Below, piece after piece: positions 22,127-33,300 of a stretch of 64,000 bases of DNA. Origin of the DNA: Raffaelea ambrosiae. Lineage: Eukaryota > Ascomycota > Sordariomycetes > Ophiostomatales > Ophiostomataceae. Position numbers and translations under genes: made by a program. Position 1 is the first letter of the stretch, and the number at the start of each line of letters is the position of its first letter. The stretch is from contig PCDI01000004.1 in NCBI GenBank assembly GCA_002778195.1, forward strand, positions 1,535,566 through 1,599,565, written 5' to 3'. The notes beneath the pieces were generated by a model that saw only the letters and a list, made by a program, of their open reading frames with translations, searched no databases and was not told the origin of the DNA.

Positions 22127-23010
22127 GCTGCGTATCACGAGGGAGGGATCCTTAGGGGATAGGGGATAGGGGTTAAGCAGATCGGCAAGATGGACCTAAT
22201 CCAGCCTGATTGGCAGCGGAAGAGGACTGCACGGGTCGCAGTGATCTTGCAGCCGACCGTTTTCTTCTCTGTTTGGGTGTCTGTCCCGGCTGCGTTGGCA
22301 AAGAGGAGGACGCTATGGACGGGATGTGTGCGCGTGTGTGTGGTGCAGGAGTTGGTCGTTCTGGTTTTTTTTTTCACTGATTGCTTCTGGTCTCTGGGTT
22401 GTTTATTTCGACAACTGTTCAACAAATATGGTTTTGCTTTTTTTTGTTTCGCTCTTTCGTTCATTCTGTGTTCGTTTTGTTCGATTCCTCATATAGTGTA
22501 GTTTACTGTTTCTCATTTCTTTTTGCCCTCTCTTTCAGCTTCGCCGTATTTCTCTTACTATTTTGTAACAGTAAAACAAACCCAAGGGAAAACCAAAGAA
22601 CAGCATATCTTTTTGTGTTTGCGCAGACGGAACCAACGGATCGTTCCACCCGTCGTCCCCACGTATACTGGCAAAGAAGAAAAGAAAAATAAGAAAAGTT
22701 GCGTTGTGTGCAGGACGAACAAACATGGACGGCCAGCACGGCACGAAGATAAAGCTAAAGTCCGGAAGCTCTTTCACAAGGAAGGAGAGCTCCTCGTGCT
22801 CCTTCCCGTTTCCCCCTCTTTTCTCTTGAGCTTTGGAAGCTCCCACTCTCTCCCTCTGGCTTACACCCAATTGCACTCTGGTCGTTCACAACAGAGTGTT
22901 TTCCTCTCCAAACACACCTCTTTCCCATACAATCCAGTGTCTCTCTCTGGAAGTGTCTCTCTCTCTCTCTCTCTTATAGACAACGCTCCGCTTTTCCCTT
23001 TTCCCCCAAC
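22127..23010. other. Intergenic region: SWIB 3' UTR and SDR promoter
   Basis: No gene seen. A telomere-like G-rich repeat lies just after the stop. From about 22790 the sequence becomes pyrimidine-rich, with a CT dinucleotide run near 22950-22975, directly before the SDR start. Confidence 0.6.
22152..22176 (+). repeat. GGGGATA tandem, telomere-like
   Basis: TTAGGGGATAGGGGATAGGGG followed by TTAAG: three G4 blocks at 7-bp spacing, about 25 bp after the SWIB stop codon. Confidence 0.7.
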
Positions 23011-23931
23011 ATGTCTGTCTTCGCCCCCGGCCATGCCGCCGTCATCACCGGCGGCGCCTCCGGCATTGGCCTCGCCCTCGCCGCCAAGTGCGTCGCCCAC
23101 GGCATGCGCGTCCTCATCGCCGACTGGGACGAGGCGTCGCTCGCCGCCGCCGCCCAGGCGCCCGCCGCCACCAGCGGGCCCGGCACGCTGTCCACGTTTC
23201 GGATGGACGTGGCCCAGCCCGACGACTGGGCGCGGCTCCGGGCCCATCTCTCCCAAGAGTCGTCGTCGTCCTCGTCGTCGTTGTCGTCGTCAGCCATCCC
23301 CATCCACCTGCTCGCCCTCAATGCCGGCATCGGCGGCGCCTCCCCCTGGACCGACGCCGCCGCCTTCCAGCGCATCCTCAACGTCAACCTCTTTGGCGTC
23401 ATCCACGGCCTCGCCACGCTGCTGCCCTCCGTGCAGGCTACCGCCAACACGACGACGACCCAGACGCCGGCCTCGCCAGCCGCCGTCGTCATCACGGGCT
23501 CCAAACAGGGCATCACCAACCCGCCCGGGACCAGCCCGGCCTACAACGCGTCCAAGGCGGCGCTCAAGTCGCTGGCCGAGGGCCTGGCGTTTGACCAGCA
23601 CAAGAACCAGACCGGCGTGGACGTGCACCTGCTGGTGCCCGGGTGGGCGTACACGGGCCTGGGCGGGAACCGGCCGACGCTGTCGGCGGCGGAGCGGCAA
23701 GCCCAGAAGCCGGCCGGCGCGTGGTGGCCCGAGCAGGTGGTGGACTACCTGGAGGCGGCCATGCTGGCGAAACAGTTCTATGTGGTGTGTCCGGACAACG
23801 ACGTGACGGAGGCGGTGGACAAGAAGCGGATGGCGTGGTCGGCCGGGGACGTGATCGAGGGGCGGCCGGCGCTGTCGCGGTGGCGGCCCGAGTATGCCGA
23901 CGAGTTTGCGGCATGGATGAAGAAAGATTGA
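23011..23931 (+). CDS. Short-chain dehydrogenase/reductase (classical SDR)
   Basis: A single exon of 306 aa. The classical SDR features are all present: cofactor motif TGGASGIG at residues 13-20 in a Rossmann start (AAVITGGASGIGLALAAKC), the acidic residue in LIADWD after strand 2, LALNAGIG for the NAG motif, NVNLFGVIHG, Ser164 in VITGSKQG, and the catalytic pair Tyr178/Lys182 in YNASK. The pattern after strand 2 (Asp) suggests preference for NAD(H). A Ser-rich run coded by TCG repeats (about 23260-23295) is inserted in the loop before LALNAG. After the catalytic helix comes VDVHLLVPGWAYTGLGG. There is no targeting signal, so it is probably cytosolic. The substrate cannot be predicted. Confidence 0.92.
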   Translation: MSVFAPGHAAVITGGASGIGLALAAKCVAHGMRVLIADWDEASLAAAAQAPAATSGPGTLSTFRMDVAQPDDWARLRAHLSQESSSSSSSLSSSAIPIHLLALNAGIGGASPWTDAAAFQRILNVNLFGVIHGLATLLPSVQATANTTTTQTPASPAAVVITGSKQGITNPPGTSPAYNASKAALKSLAEGLAFDQHKNQTGVDVHLLVPGWAYTGLGGNRPTLSAAERQAQKPAGAWWPEQVVDYLEAAMLAKQFYVVCPDNDVTEAVDKKRMAWSAGDVIEGRPALSRWRPEYADEFAAWMKKD

Positions 23932-24572
23932 GGGAGGAGGAGGAGGAGGAGGAAGAGGAAGAAACGGAAAAGAAACGGTGTGGAAAAGAACGGAGAGGAA
24001 GGCAGAAGAACGAAGAAGAAAAGAAACTAGGAGCCAAAGAAGGGAGGAGAGACAAAAATGGTTCCTCTCCCATTCATTTGCCTTTCAAATCAGAAAACAA
24101 ACGATGAACTTTCCAAATCCATGAAAGAAAACCTCGAATGCTTGACAAGTCGTTGTCAACTGTTTTTTTCTTGTTCCATCATTCCCAGGGGTCTGTCTGT
24201 CTGTCTCGGGAAACCGTGCCCTTGCCCGTCCAAATGATCGGTTCTGTCCAGTCGGTTGGATCTTTTTTTTGATGCCAGGCCATCGAAGTGTGCCGTTGCC
24301 CTTTGGTCAAGCGGCGAGGCCAGTCCGTCAAGTTGGACCGTATGAAAAAGGAGCAGACCCTCTCGCGGGTCCCATCCTGCTGGCTCTGTCGTCTGTGCCG
24401 CGTCCTTTCGTCCTTTGAGCCGGTCGAGCGAGATGCAGTCGCGTGAGCCGCCGCGCCATCTGGGCTCTCGTTGGTTGCTTCCACCAGTCCCCAGTAGTTT
24501 GGAGCGTGTATTTTTAATTTTTAATTTTTTCTCTTTTTTTTTTTTTGGAACGAGGCCGTCTTCAGATGACCC
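23932..24572. other. Convergent intergenic region
   Basis: The region lies between the SDR stop and the stop of the minus-strand gene at 24573. It is purine-rich just after the SDR, with A-rich and T-rich runs further on. No coding signal is seen. Confidence 0.6.
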
Positions 24573-25286
24573 TCATCTCCACCCTTTCCTCGCCTTCTTG
24601 CGGCCCAGCCCACTCCGTCCGACGTCCTCGTCGCTGCTGTCGTCCTGGTAGCTCTTCCTGTACTGGGGGACCACATTGCTGTTCTTGCCGTTCGTGCCGT
24701 TCTTGCTGTCCTTCCCGGACGGGTCCCGCCCGAAAGCACCGCCCGCCACCATCAGCTGCCGCGCCCGCTGGTTCGTCGCCTTGGTCACCGGCGCCGGGAG
24801 GGTGCTGTTGTCGTTGCTGTTGCTTCCGTCCGCCTCCTCTTCTCCGCCACCGGCACCCCCCCTCTTGTAGCCCACGCCCGTGTGGGGAAGACTGATGTTG
24901 TGCTGGTACCCGGCCTGGATGGTGGCCACGTCCGCCGCCGACAGGTCGCTGACGGCCACGGCGGCGTCGTGGGCAGCAGCCGCGGCCGCCTCCCTCTTGG
25001 CTTGGGCTTCGGCCGGCTGCCGCTGGGCACGCATCTGGCCCACGAACCCGAGGCGGTCACCGCCGCCGCCAGCCATGCCCACCGAGCCGGGGCCTGCTGC
25101 GGCCTGTGCCGAGGTGGGGGCAGCAGTCGAAGCAGAGCCAGATCCCCCCCCTGCGGCGAGCATCAGGTCGAGGGTGCTGCGCTGGGGTCCATAGATCTTT
25201 GTCGAAATCTCTTTGTTGGTCTTGCTGAAGTGGTGGCTCTTGTCGTCCTCCTTTGCCGCCTGCTGGAGCCGAGGCAGAGGCGCCAT
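24573..25286 (-). CDS. Small uncharacterised protein with charged C-terminus
   Basis: A single exon of 237 aa from ATG 25286 (MAPLPRLQQAAKEDDKSHHF). An upstream in-frame codon at 25328 is less likely. The N-terminal block STKIYGPQRSTLDLMLAAGG may be conserved. It is followed by a Gly/Ala/Ser spacer, a helical Ala/Gln/Arg segment (VGQMRAQRQPAEAQAKREAA) and a possibly folded block (DLSAADVATIQAGYQHNI, then LPHTGVGYKRG). The C-terminus is acidic then basic (DDSSDEDVG, then GRKKARKGWR), which resembles nucleolar or RNA-associated proteins. No known domain was recognised, and no function is assigned. Confidence 0.7.
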   Translation of the reverse strand: MAPLPRLQQAAKEDDKSHHFSKTNKEISTKIYGPQRSTLDLMLAAGGGSGSASTAAPTSAQAAAGPGSVGMAGGGGDRLGFVGQMRAQRQPAEAQAKREAAAAAAHDAAVAVSDLSAADVATIQAGYQHNISLPHTGVGYKRGGAGGGEEEADGSNSNDNSTLPAPVTKATNQRARQLMVAGGAFGRDPSGKDSKNGTNGKNSNVVPQYRKSYQDDSSDEDVGRSGLGRKKARKGWR

Positions 25287-26531
25287 TGTGGGGGAAAAAG
25301 ATGAAAGGTGTATGTATCTTGTGTACAAGTACAGGTATGTTTGTCTGTGGTTGGTGCGGCCGTGCAGAAAACCGTCAAAGTTGGTATGTTTCAGTTGGGC
25401 CAGAAAAAAAGCACCTAAAATTTCTAGTGACGTCGGCCGTTTTAGTCAACCTTCCCCCAAGTTTTTTTTCTGCGTATTTAACTAAATTTTTTTTTCTGGC
25501 GGCCGAAAAAAAACCCCCCCGCCCCAACCTGCGAGACCCCGCTAAGCGTTAGTTAGTTAGTGAACGGCTGGACCCGTTTCCATGAGCCTCAACGAGTCCT
25601 TGCCGGAGGCTCTCAATCAAGCATATCAAAATCGGCTGCCGCGATGCACGGTAATCATAGATAGATTGACCAGTCAACCATTTGTGTGCTCATACAGCCC
25701 ACTTCCTGTAGTTTTACAAAAGAAGGGAAACATCCAAATGTCAAAAAATAACAAAAACAAAAACAAAAACAGGCCAAAAAGCCAAAAAGCCAAAGAAAAA
25801 AAGAGACCACCCCAATGAATGAATAGAATTGATGGGGGAAAAATGGCAGATCCCCCTTTTTGGTCTCCTCAACCACCAACCAATAAAACAATACCGCTCG
25901 CGAAGAGTCTCTCTCTCCCCCAACTATGTAGACCGATGATTCCAGGCAATGAAGAAAATATGGAAACGACGGCAACCTAATGCAATGCATAGACAGCCCC
26001 GTCCCAAGGGTATAAAATGGGTCGGTGTAGGGACAGCAGCAGCAGCAGCAGCAGCAGCATGTCCTTTTCATGCTGCATGCTTCTGCACCATGCATGGAAT
26101 CTCTCTTCCCCAAAGCAATCATCGATATGCGGCCGTTAACAAAGATGCAATCCCGGAAACCCATTCGTTCCCGTTCCTTCCCCTTCTGCCGTTACTCTTC
26201 TCGCGCACGACCCAGTCGTGTCCCAGCGTGGCCCGAGAAGTTATGTTCCAATGTGTCCCAATATGTTCCGCTCCCCCATCATCCAGATCAGTAGCAACAC
26301 GTAAACCCATGAAAAAAGTACAGTAAAAAAAGACAACTCCAGTTGTATAAGTTTCGAGAAGAAAAAAAAAGGAAAAGAAAAAAAAAATAAGAGGTAACCA
26401 GTCACTAACTATAAAGAGAGTGTGGAAATTGGTGGGGTGGAAAATCAGAAAGCTGGTCAATCGTTTGAAGAGCTCAGAGAACGGGCAAAGTATGGCCTGC
26501 AAAGCATGGTCACATATAGGGCCTTGGCTCT
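25287..26531. other. Intergenic region between two minus-strand genes
   Basis: It contains the promoter of the 24573-25286 gene on its left and the 3' UTR of the HSF-type gene on its right. A (CAG)n tract lies at about 26035-26058. Near 25530 the sequence CTGCGAGACCCCGCTAA resembles an element in the ctf4 promoter. No gene is seen. Confidence 0.6.
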
Positions 26532-28699
26532 TCATATAATCCGCTTGCGCTTGCGGTCGTCGTCGCGAGGGCTGCCGTCTTCATCGTCCCGTTCGGCAGT
26601 ATCTGTCGGGTTGAGAATGTGCGCCATGCTGCCCCGGCGCGTCGGCGGCGCCGAGCTATCCTTCACACTCAGGTTGTTGGTGCTGCGGTTGCCAGCGGCC
26701 CACGACCAAGTGCCGAGATCTAGTCCGTTGCCATTGCCGTTGCCATTCGCAAACGGAGGCGGCGGCGGCGGCGTTGCTGGTCGCGAGTGTGGCTGCGACG
26801 CCGACTGCAGCGAATAGGCCGAGAAGGAGTCACGGATGCGCTGGTCTTCGGGTCCCAGAGGTAGCACGCGGTTCGGCGAAGGCGGGAACTGCGACGGCGG
26901 CGCGGGCCCTGGTCCTGGCGGAAACTGTGGCCCGTTCGGCTGCCATTCATGTGCCCGAATGTCGGCCGACGTGTGTCTCCGGGCCAGATTGCCCGTGGCG
27001 GGCTCCACGGCCGACAAAGGAAGCTGCGGGACCGGCGGCGGCGGCGGCAGATGCGACGAGCGGCCCGACGACGGCGAAGACTGCGTGGTGCCGCCACCAA
27101 TGGACCCGTACGGCCGGCGTGTGCTGATCGACAGGTGCGACGGCACCGGCGGTCGGTAGAAGTTGCTCGGCCGTGCTTGTGGCACCGCCAGGTTGTTCGG
27201 CCGCCGAGAGTCGTCCTGGGGCATCTGTCGAGGCGACACGGGCGCGTTGTCAACAGTCGAGAAGTACTGCCGAGTAGTTGAATATGGCGGCTCATGCGGC
27301 TCTTCGAGCGAGCGCACAGCCTCCACCTGCCGCTGGATTTCGCCCTGCAGATTCACCACTTGAAGAGAAAGTATGTTAGTGAAAGCTTCCGAGACCGTCT
27401 ACACACCGTCTGGATACCGTCTAAACACCACAAAGACACTGTCTGTGGCTTGTAAGAAAAAAGAAAAAAAAAGAAAAAAAACGTACTATCCCGGTGAATG
27501 GGGCTGTCTCCGTTGGGGACCAGATTCAGCACGGCGCGCGAAAGCTCCTGGTTGAACTGGAGCAGACGCGAGATCGTGTCCATGGCCGCCTGGTTCTTCA
27601 TCTGCATGAACTGGATCATCTCTTCGGTGCGCTGGATCCGGGTATCAAAGGTGTACAGTGCGTGGTCGACGTTGGCAAACCGTGGATCGGCGCCGTCCGG
27701 CATCGGCATCGCCTCCGCAGGCGTGCCCGGCTGAGACGGGGGCGGCGGCTTTTGGCTGTTGTATTCACGGTGTACGAGAGAGTGGCGCGAGGCGCGACGC
27801 TTGATCTCCCTCAGACCAACAAGATCGCCTCTCTTGAAGTTGCCATTGCCGTGCTTGAATTCCCAGAGCGTCGTCGAGTCCGATCCGTTGGCGAATACGT
27901 CACTGACTTTGTGGAAGCCGTACATGTTCAGCTGCCGCACAAACGACGAGATGTTTGTGTGCTTGAAGTATTGGCTAGGTCGCAGACAAGTCAGAATTGG
28001 GAGGCCACATTTCTCTTGTGACTGTCATCGCCACCGCTTCCAGGGATACAGAAAAAGGACAGTAGGGATGAGGATAGTACGTACGCCAGGACTTTGGAGA
28101 AATCGTGTGACGGAGACATGACGAAGCTCTCTGCGGAGCTCGACCAGGAAATCAGATGCTGGATATTTGGATCTTCCAACATGCTGCAACACAAGAACGC
28201 ACAGTGGTTAGCCAGCCGGGCAATGTTCAGCTATCTTCCATTCCATTCCGCCCGCCGGTCAAGCGACTCACTTGTAGAGCTTGTGAATAAAAGCAGTCTG
28301 CACAATCTTTGGCTGGTGCACAGCAGGTGCTGCTGCTGTTGGCCCATTTGTTGCCCCGGACGGGCCCGTGGGCAGCGACGATTGTAGTTCGGTCTTCGCT
28401 GTGGGCTCAACGGCTGAATCGGGCGATGATGCTGCAGGGCCGGACGTGCCATTGGCCGTAGGCGTGTTGCCCGCGGAAGAAGTCGTCGTCCGCGTCCCGT
28501 TTGCTTCCTGCTCGGGTGTCTTGCTCCCCGAGCCAGGCGGCGAGCTCGTCGTCGGCGTCGTGATCTCCATTGGGTCGCCGGGAGATGGGGCAGACATCTG
28601 AATGGTCGGTGTGATGATGGGAATGGTCCGTGACGTTATGGCTTCGTCAGGGCCATCGGACATGCGAGGAAGACGGGCAGATTCAGTAGCAGCCGTCAT
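26532..28699 (-). CDS. sfl1: HSF-type DNA-binding transcription factor, Sfl1-like
   Basis: Four exons on the minus strand: 28699-28272, 28183-28085, 27974-27487 and 27358-26532, giving 613 aa; the introns are 88, 110 and 128 nt. Splicing at GTGAGT, GTACGT and GTACGT rebuilds a continuous HSF-type DNA-binding domain at about residues 128-232: IVQTAFIHKLYNMLED, LISWSSSAESFVM, FSKVLAQYFKHTNISSFVRQ, LNMYGFHKV, LWEFKHGNGNFKRGDL, then IKRRA. A heptad-like helix follows (about 285-330, TEEMIQFMQMKNQAAMDTI), as expected for oligomerisation. The N-terminus and the Pro/Ser-rich C-terminal half are disordered; a basic KRKRII sequence ends the protein. The spacing and the VRQLNMYGFHKV recognition segment fit the Sfl1 group of repressors and activators of morphogenesis rather than Skn7, which has a receiver domain. 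The paralogue Hsf1 is the main alternative. Confidence 0.85.
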
Positions 28700-29132
28700 T
28701 TTTTTTATCTGACACGGGGAACAACGAAGAGGAGAGAAAAGTCAGTTTCGGAGCTTGAAACGCGAAAAAAAATAAGAACTGACGAGTCGTCGCCCGCAAG
28801 GGCCACGCACGAGAGGAGGGGGTCTCGTCAACAAAACATATCTCACCTCATTGCTTCCCGGCGCGGAAAGCTGTCTCTCTTGTTCTTTCGTTCGCCGGCA
28901 ACCTTCCCCCCTCTTCGGTCTCTTCGCGATCCCCCCCCTGTACACAGCCAAGGCTCCTATGTCGGTGTCGGTGCAGCCGCAGTGGCCCGGGTCGGTAAAT
29001 GTTGGTCGTCCTCAGTCCAGACTGCTCGTCTCGAGAAAGCCGAGGTCGTGGCGGGACTGAATTGCGGCGGGGGGGCTGTTCGCTGTTCGACGAGCTGCTT
29101 CCTGGTCAAGGTTTGGCAGAATGGTGGGTTAG

Positions 29133-29180
29133 GCAGGTATAGAAGCAGGTATGGAAGCAGGTATGGAAGCAGGTATGAAG
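29133..29180 (+). repeat. 12-bp tandem repeat, four copies
   Basis: The unit is GCAGGTATGGAA; the first and last copies differ by a base or two. Confidence 0.8.
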
Positions 29181-29790
29181 CGCGATGTAGTCTGCAGCAC
29201 ACAGGACTCTCGAGCCGCTTGTGCAATCTGAAGCTGCAGCCAAAAGACCGGCAGAAGCGAGAAACCGACTGGGTAGGAAAGACAATCGTGAGACAGCTGG
29301 TGAGCGAGCGGAAGTCGGTCTTTCAGGTCGGGTGGAGGAGGCGAGCGGGTAGGTAGGTATCCTCTGAACCTGTTTTCGAATGTGAGATCAGTGCAATAGC
29401 AAACGGAGGAGAAAAAAAAAAAACAGAGCGAAGCCGAGAAGGGATTAGAGGAGGGGGCAAGAGAAGAAAAAGAAGGAAGATTAAAAAAAAGCACAGAACA
29501 CTTTGTACACGAGGGGAGGAGAGAAGTGGCGCACAGCGTTGGAGACTAAGATCTTAATTGCAAATAGGGTGCTGTAGCTCTGGTTGACAAGTGACAGTGC
29601 GTGCTGATTGGCAACGCGCGCACAGGCACGTTGGAGACAAGCGAGCCCTGGGGAGGCAAAAGACTGTGGGAAGGGAGCAGATGGCGACGGAAACGACAAC
29701 GGAACAAAGAAAAAGGCCAGATGACACGAGATACGCGTATACAAGAATATACAGGGAAGTCAGGAAATTCATAGGAACTTCATACGGGCA

Positions 29791-29836
29791 TACCAGGAAT
29801 TCCAGGAATTCCAGGAATACCAGGAATACCAGGAGT
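29791..29836 (+). repeat. 9-bp tandem repeat, about five copies
   Basis: The unit is (A/T)CCAGGAAT. A second array of the same unit lies at 47969-48004. Confidence 0.8.
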
Positions 29837-31223
29837 AACGGCAGGCCTGACAGAGCAGGCCGGGGATGTGAAAGGTACTATGTATCTTTTTCTCACCTTG
29901 TCCTACGGCTATTAGACTGCCGCGCAGATACAACGACAAACAGGAGAAAGGAACACTGGCACTAATGTAGTGCTCCAGTCTCCACCAGGTCACACTGGGC
30001 TGTCGGAGGGGGGGGGGGTCTGGGCGGTGGCAGGCGAGGAGCAGGAGACGGAGGAGGAGAAAAGATGGTGTATGCAATGTGTGCAATGTGTAATGTTCCC
30101 GGGCGGACAGGCAGGGTAGCAGGATGCGGTAGCAGGGAACCGTAGCAAGGACCCTCTGGTTTCTGAATCTTGGGAGTCAGTGGACGGGCGTTTCCCGCAT
30201 GGAGTCTCCGCTGTTCGTGCTGCGGGCTCTGCGTATGAACCACGTCTGGTCGATGGAGATGAGGGAAGGCGGGCGAGAGAACCACACAAACACGGACGGG
30301 GAACAGGCAGGGAAGAGAAAGAACATAAGACACACAAAAGAGGACTGGGCACGACCCGGGCAGGTACAATGGACCGAGCTGGCAGCCGACTGGGAAGGGA
30401 AGGGGTGTGAGAGTGTTTGTTTGTGTGTGTGTGTGTGTGTGTGTGGAAGAGAGAGTCAAGGTCAAGGGTGTGTGTGTGTGTGGGCTTCTGGGGTGGGAAA
30501 TATGGGATGGGATTCGCCGCACACTTGGTTATGGTTGTTGCTGTTCTGACGTCTGTGTGAGAGGGGTGTGCGTGCGGCAGGTGGCCCAGGCGTCTGTAAC
30601 GATGGGGACTGGGAACTGCGTCTGTCAGTTTCGATCTGCAGGCGGGCAAAGCATCCAACTGTGGACACAACAGCGGTTGAGTGGGACAGTCCTTGGTACG
30701 TATTCACAGCCAGGCTTAACAGAAATGACAGAAATGGATGCGAAGGGGGGGGCTGGCCACCCAGACATGTGCGCAGACTGCACGAAGGAACACACTAGTG
30801 AATATAGCGCCTGGCGTGCAGCTTATGGTGTGTCGAGCACTAGGGCCTGTGGGCGGAATGTTTTGGCGGCCTGCAGCTGCTACAGCTGTGCAGGGATTGT
30901 GTTTTGGGTGGCGGTTCCTTACCAGATGACGTTGTAAGATTGGGATTGGTCTCTGGTTGTTGGAGCAGCCGAGGCGTTGCAGAGAGGCTGCGAGAGGAAA
31001 GGGGGAAGGAAGCAAGGAAACGCGAAATGAGAAGCGAGGAACGAGGAGCGAGGAGCGAGGAGCGAAGGAATGAATAATACTACGGGTATGGAAGAGGGCG
31101 AGGGGGGCGAGGGAACGAGAGAACAAGGGAACAAGGGAACAGGGAAACGAGGAAATGGGGAGCGGGAGCGAATCGGAAAGAAGCAAGAATCAGACGGAAA
31201 TTGTCGTCCACAAGGCCGATGAA

Positions 31224-31274
31224 GAGGGCACGAGGAGGGCACGAGGAGGGCACAAGGAGGGCACGAGGAGGGGA
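31224..31274 (+). repeat. 11-bp tandem repeat, about four copies
   Basis: The unit is GAGGGCACGAG, within a purine-rich plus strand that extends from about 30970 to 31420. Confidence 0.8.
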
Positions 31275-33183
31275 CACAGCGGCGGGCAAACCTGACGGAC
31301 AAGCCTGGCGGACAAGCAAGGAAGCGCAACGGAAGCGCAACGGAACAGCACAGAAAAAGCACGGAACAGCACAGAAGCGACAGAACAGCAGAGAACCGCG
31401 GGCGAAGAACTCCAGAAGGGCTGCAGGAAGGTGGGCAGTATCCACTTACAAGCTTCCAGAAGGTTGAGGCCGATGGCGACAACGTTCCCGCAGTGATCAT
31501 GTAAAAGGTTGGGTGAAGGGTCAGGAAAGATACGAGGCGTGTATCTGACTATACTTGCCGGCTGTTGGTCCGCTTTGCGTTGGCGGCCTGGTGCTGACAG
31601 CATCCAAGGGAGCGGATGGTGGCAACAGCCCAGATCCCCGTTCTGCGACGCCAGGGAGAGACACCAGGACAATCAGAGTGGCAGACAGCGGTGACAGCGC
31701 CGGGCAAGGTGCACGGTATTTTTTTTAGTGACAGGACGTCTCCATAGAAGACGGCAGAAGACAAAGACGGAAAGAAAGCTCGCGAAATGCACCAGCCTGC
31801 GGGCGTGTTTGAAGGGTCTGCAGGAGCAGGGAGGCGGGTGGGGTTTGAAGGCGTTCGGGCGGGTTGTGTTTGAATGATACGGAGTATGTCAGACCGCGTG
31901 GCTAGGCGGGTTGAGGTGACGCTGTGGTTAATAAGACGTGTGTGCGTTGGGCCGGTGGCTGTCGTGGAGTTGCGCGGGATCTGCGCGTTGCGCAGTGTGT
32001 CCTTGGGAGGCGAGTGGAAACTGTGCCGAGGGCGACCTGTGGGAAGTGTGTAATTACGAGCAAGATACTCGTGCTCTAACTAGTAGTTCTCGCAAGTGTG
32101 CAGCAGGCGTGGACCAGGAAGAGCAGCAAGCACACCGCAGAGCACCCGTACAGAAGCACCAGACCAGCACCAGACCTGGGGGGGGGACGGGCCCGCGAGT
32201 TTCCTCTTTCCGTCGTTTTTCCTCTTCGCCAATGCAACCACGCAGCGAAAAAAAAACCTGGCAACTGACGGGGGCGGAGTGGAGCCCCCTTACAAGTCAG
32301 GAGCGGATTGTTGGTGATGTCGGAACCGATAGGCGGTTTGCTGGGTGAGTTTGGTAAGGCTCGCGCGCTGCAGGTAAAATGAATATTGGATGGGGGGGGA
32401 GGAGGAGGAGGGATGTGAGTGGGTCGAATCGCAGGACAGAAGACAGCGAGATATCTGGATTGGCGGCTGGGATTGGCTGGCGGAGCTGGTGAGCCAGCAC
32501 AGGGTAGCTGAAAGCTGCGTTGGTTCTTTTTGTGTCGTCTTCTGTCGTATTTTTGCGTCTGTTGTGGTACTACGGTGTAGTTATCTCTTTTTTTGGTGTT
32601 CTTGATCTGCCTTTGGTGTGTTTGTAGTGTGTTTCTTTTCGAAATTGTTGGCTGCTCTCCTTCGTGTGGCGTCTGTTTTTGCCTGTTTCTTTTTTTGGTC
32701 TTTCTTTTTTGGTCTTCTTGTTTGGTCTTCTTTTTTGGTCTTTTTTGGTCCTTCCTTTTTCTTGCTCTTCCAGTTTTCTTCTTTCTCTCCCTCGTGTACA
32801 CGGTATTCTCCTCGCTTGACGTAAGGCGCGCCTTGCTGGCTGCACCCACAGAGTGGCCAACCTGACTATTACGCCTTGGACCTTTGTGTCTTATTTCCAG
32901 ACAAGCTGATACGATCGCCAGCGACGGCGAGCAGCACCCGAGGTGGTCGGTCCACGGGAAGACGAGCCGCGCTGGTCCACAGTGGAGCAGCTTCTTCTGG
33001 TCCTTTTTTTTCTTTTCCTTCTCTCGTTTGCCTCTTTTTTTTTTTGGTCACTGCTTTGCCTCTTCTCGGTCTCCCCAGTCTTGTCGTCGTGCCGCCGCTG
33101 TTCGTCGGCCACTCTGCCGGAGAGTTTGCGGAGGACGGAAGCGGCTAGTCTCCTTGGCTTTGCCAACGGCGTCTTGGTGGGTG

Positions 33184-33300
33184 TCTGGCCGGTGGATATT
33201 TGTCGCTAATCCTCTTCTCTGGCCGGTGGATTTTTGTCGTTAATCGTCTTCTCTGGCCGGTGGGTTTTTGTCGTTGATCCTCCTCTCTGGACGGTGGACT
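33184..33300 (+). repeat. 34-bp minisatellite, about 3.4 copies
   Basis: Each copy begins TCTGGCCGGTGGAT, continues with TTTTGTCGTTAATC and ends TCTTC; copies differ at a few positions and the last is truncated. Confidence 0.8.

Noticed and set aside
22478..22492. tRNA B-box-like word TGTTCGATTCC
   Set aside because: No A box, no cloverleaf stems in the T-rich flanking sequence.
29791..29836. Heat-shock element in the HSF-type gene upstream region
   Set aside because: GAA and TTC blocks are spaced by zero or three bases, not the two bases of a canonical element.
30407..30937. 176-codon plus-strand frame
   Set aside because: It starts in a GT dinucleotide repeat and has no protein-like features.
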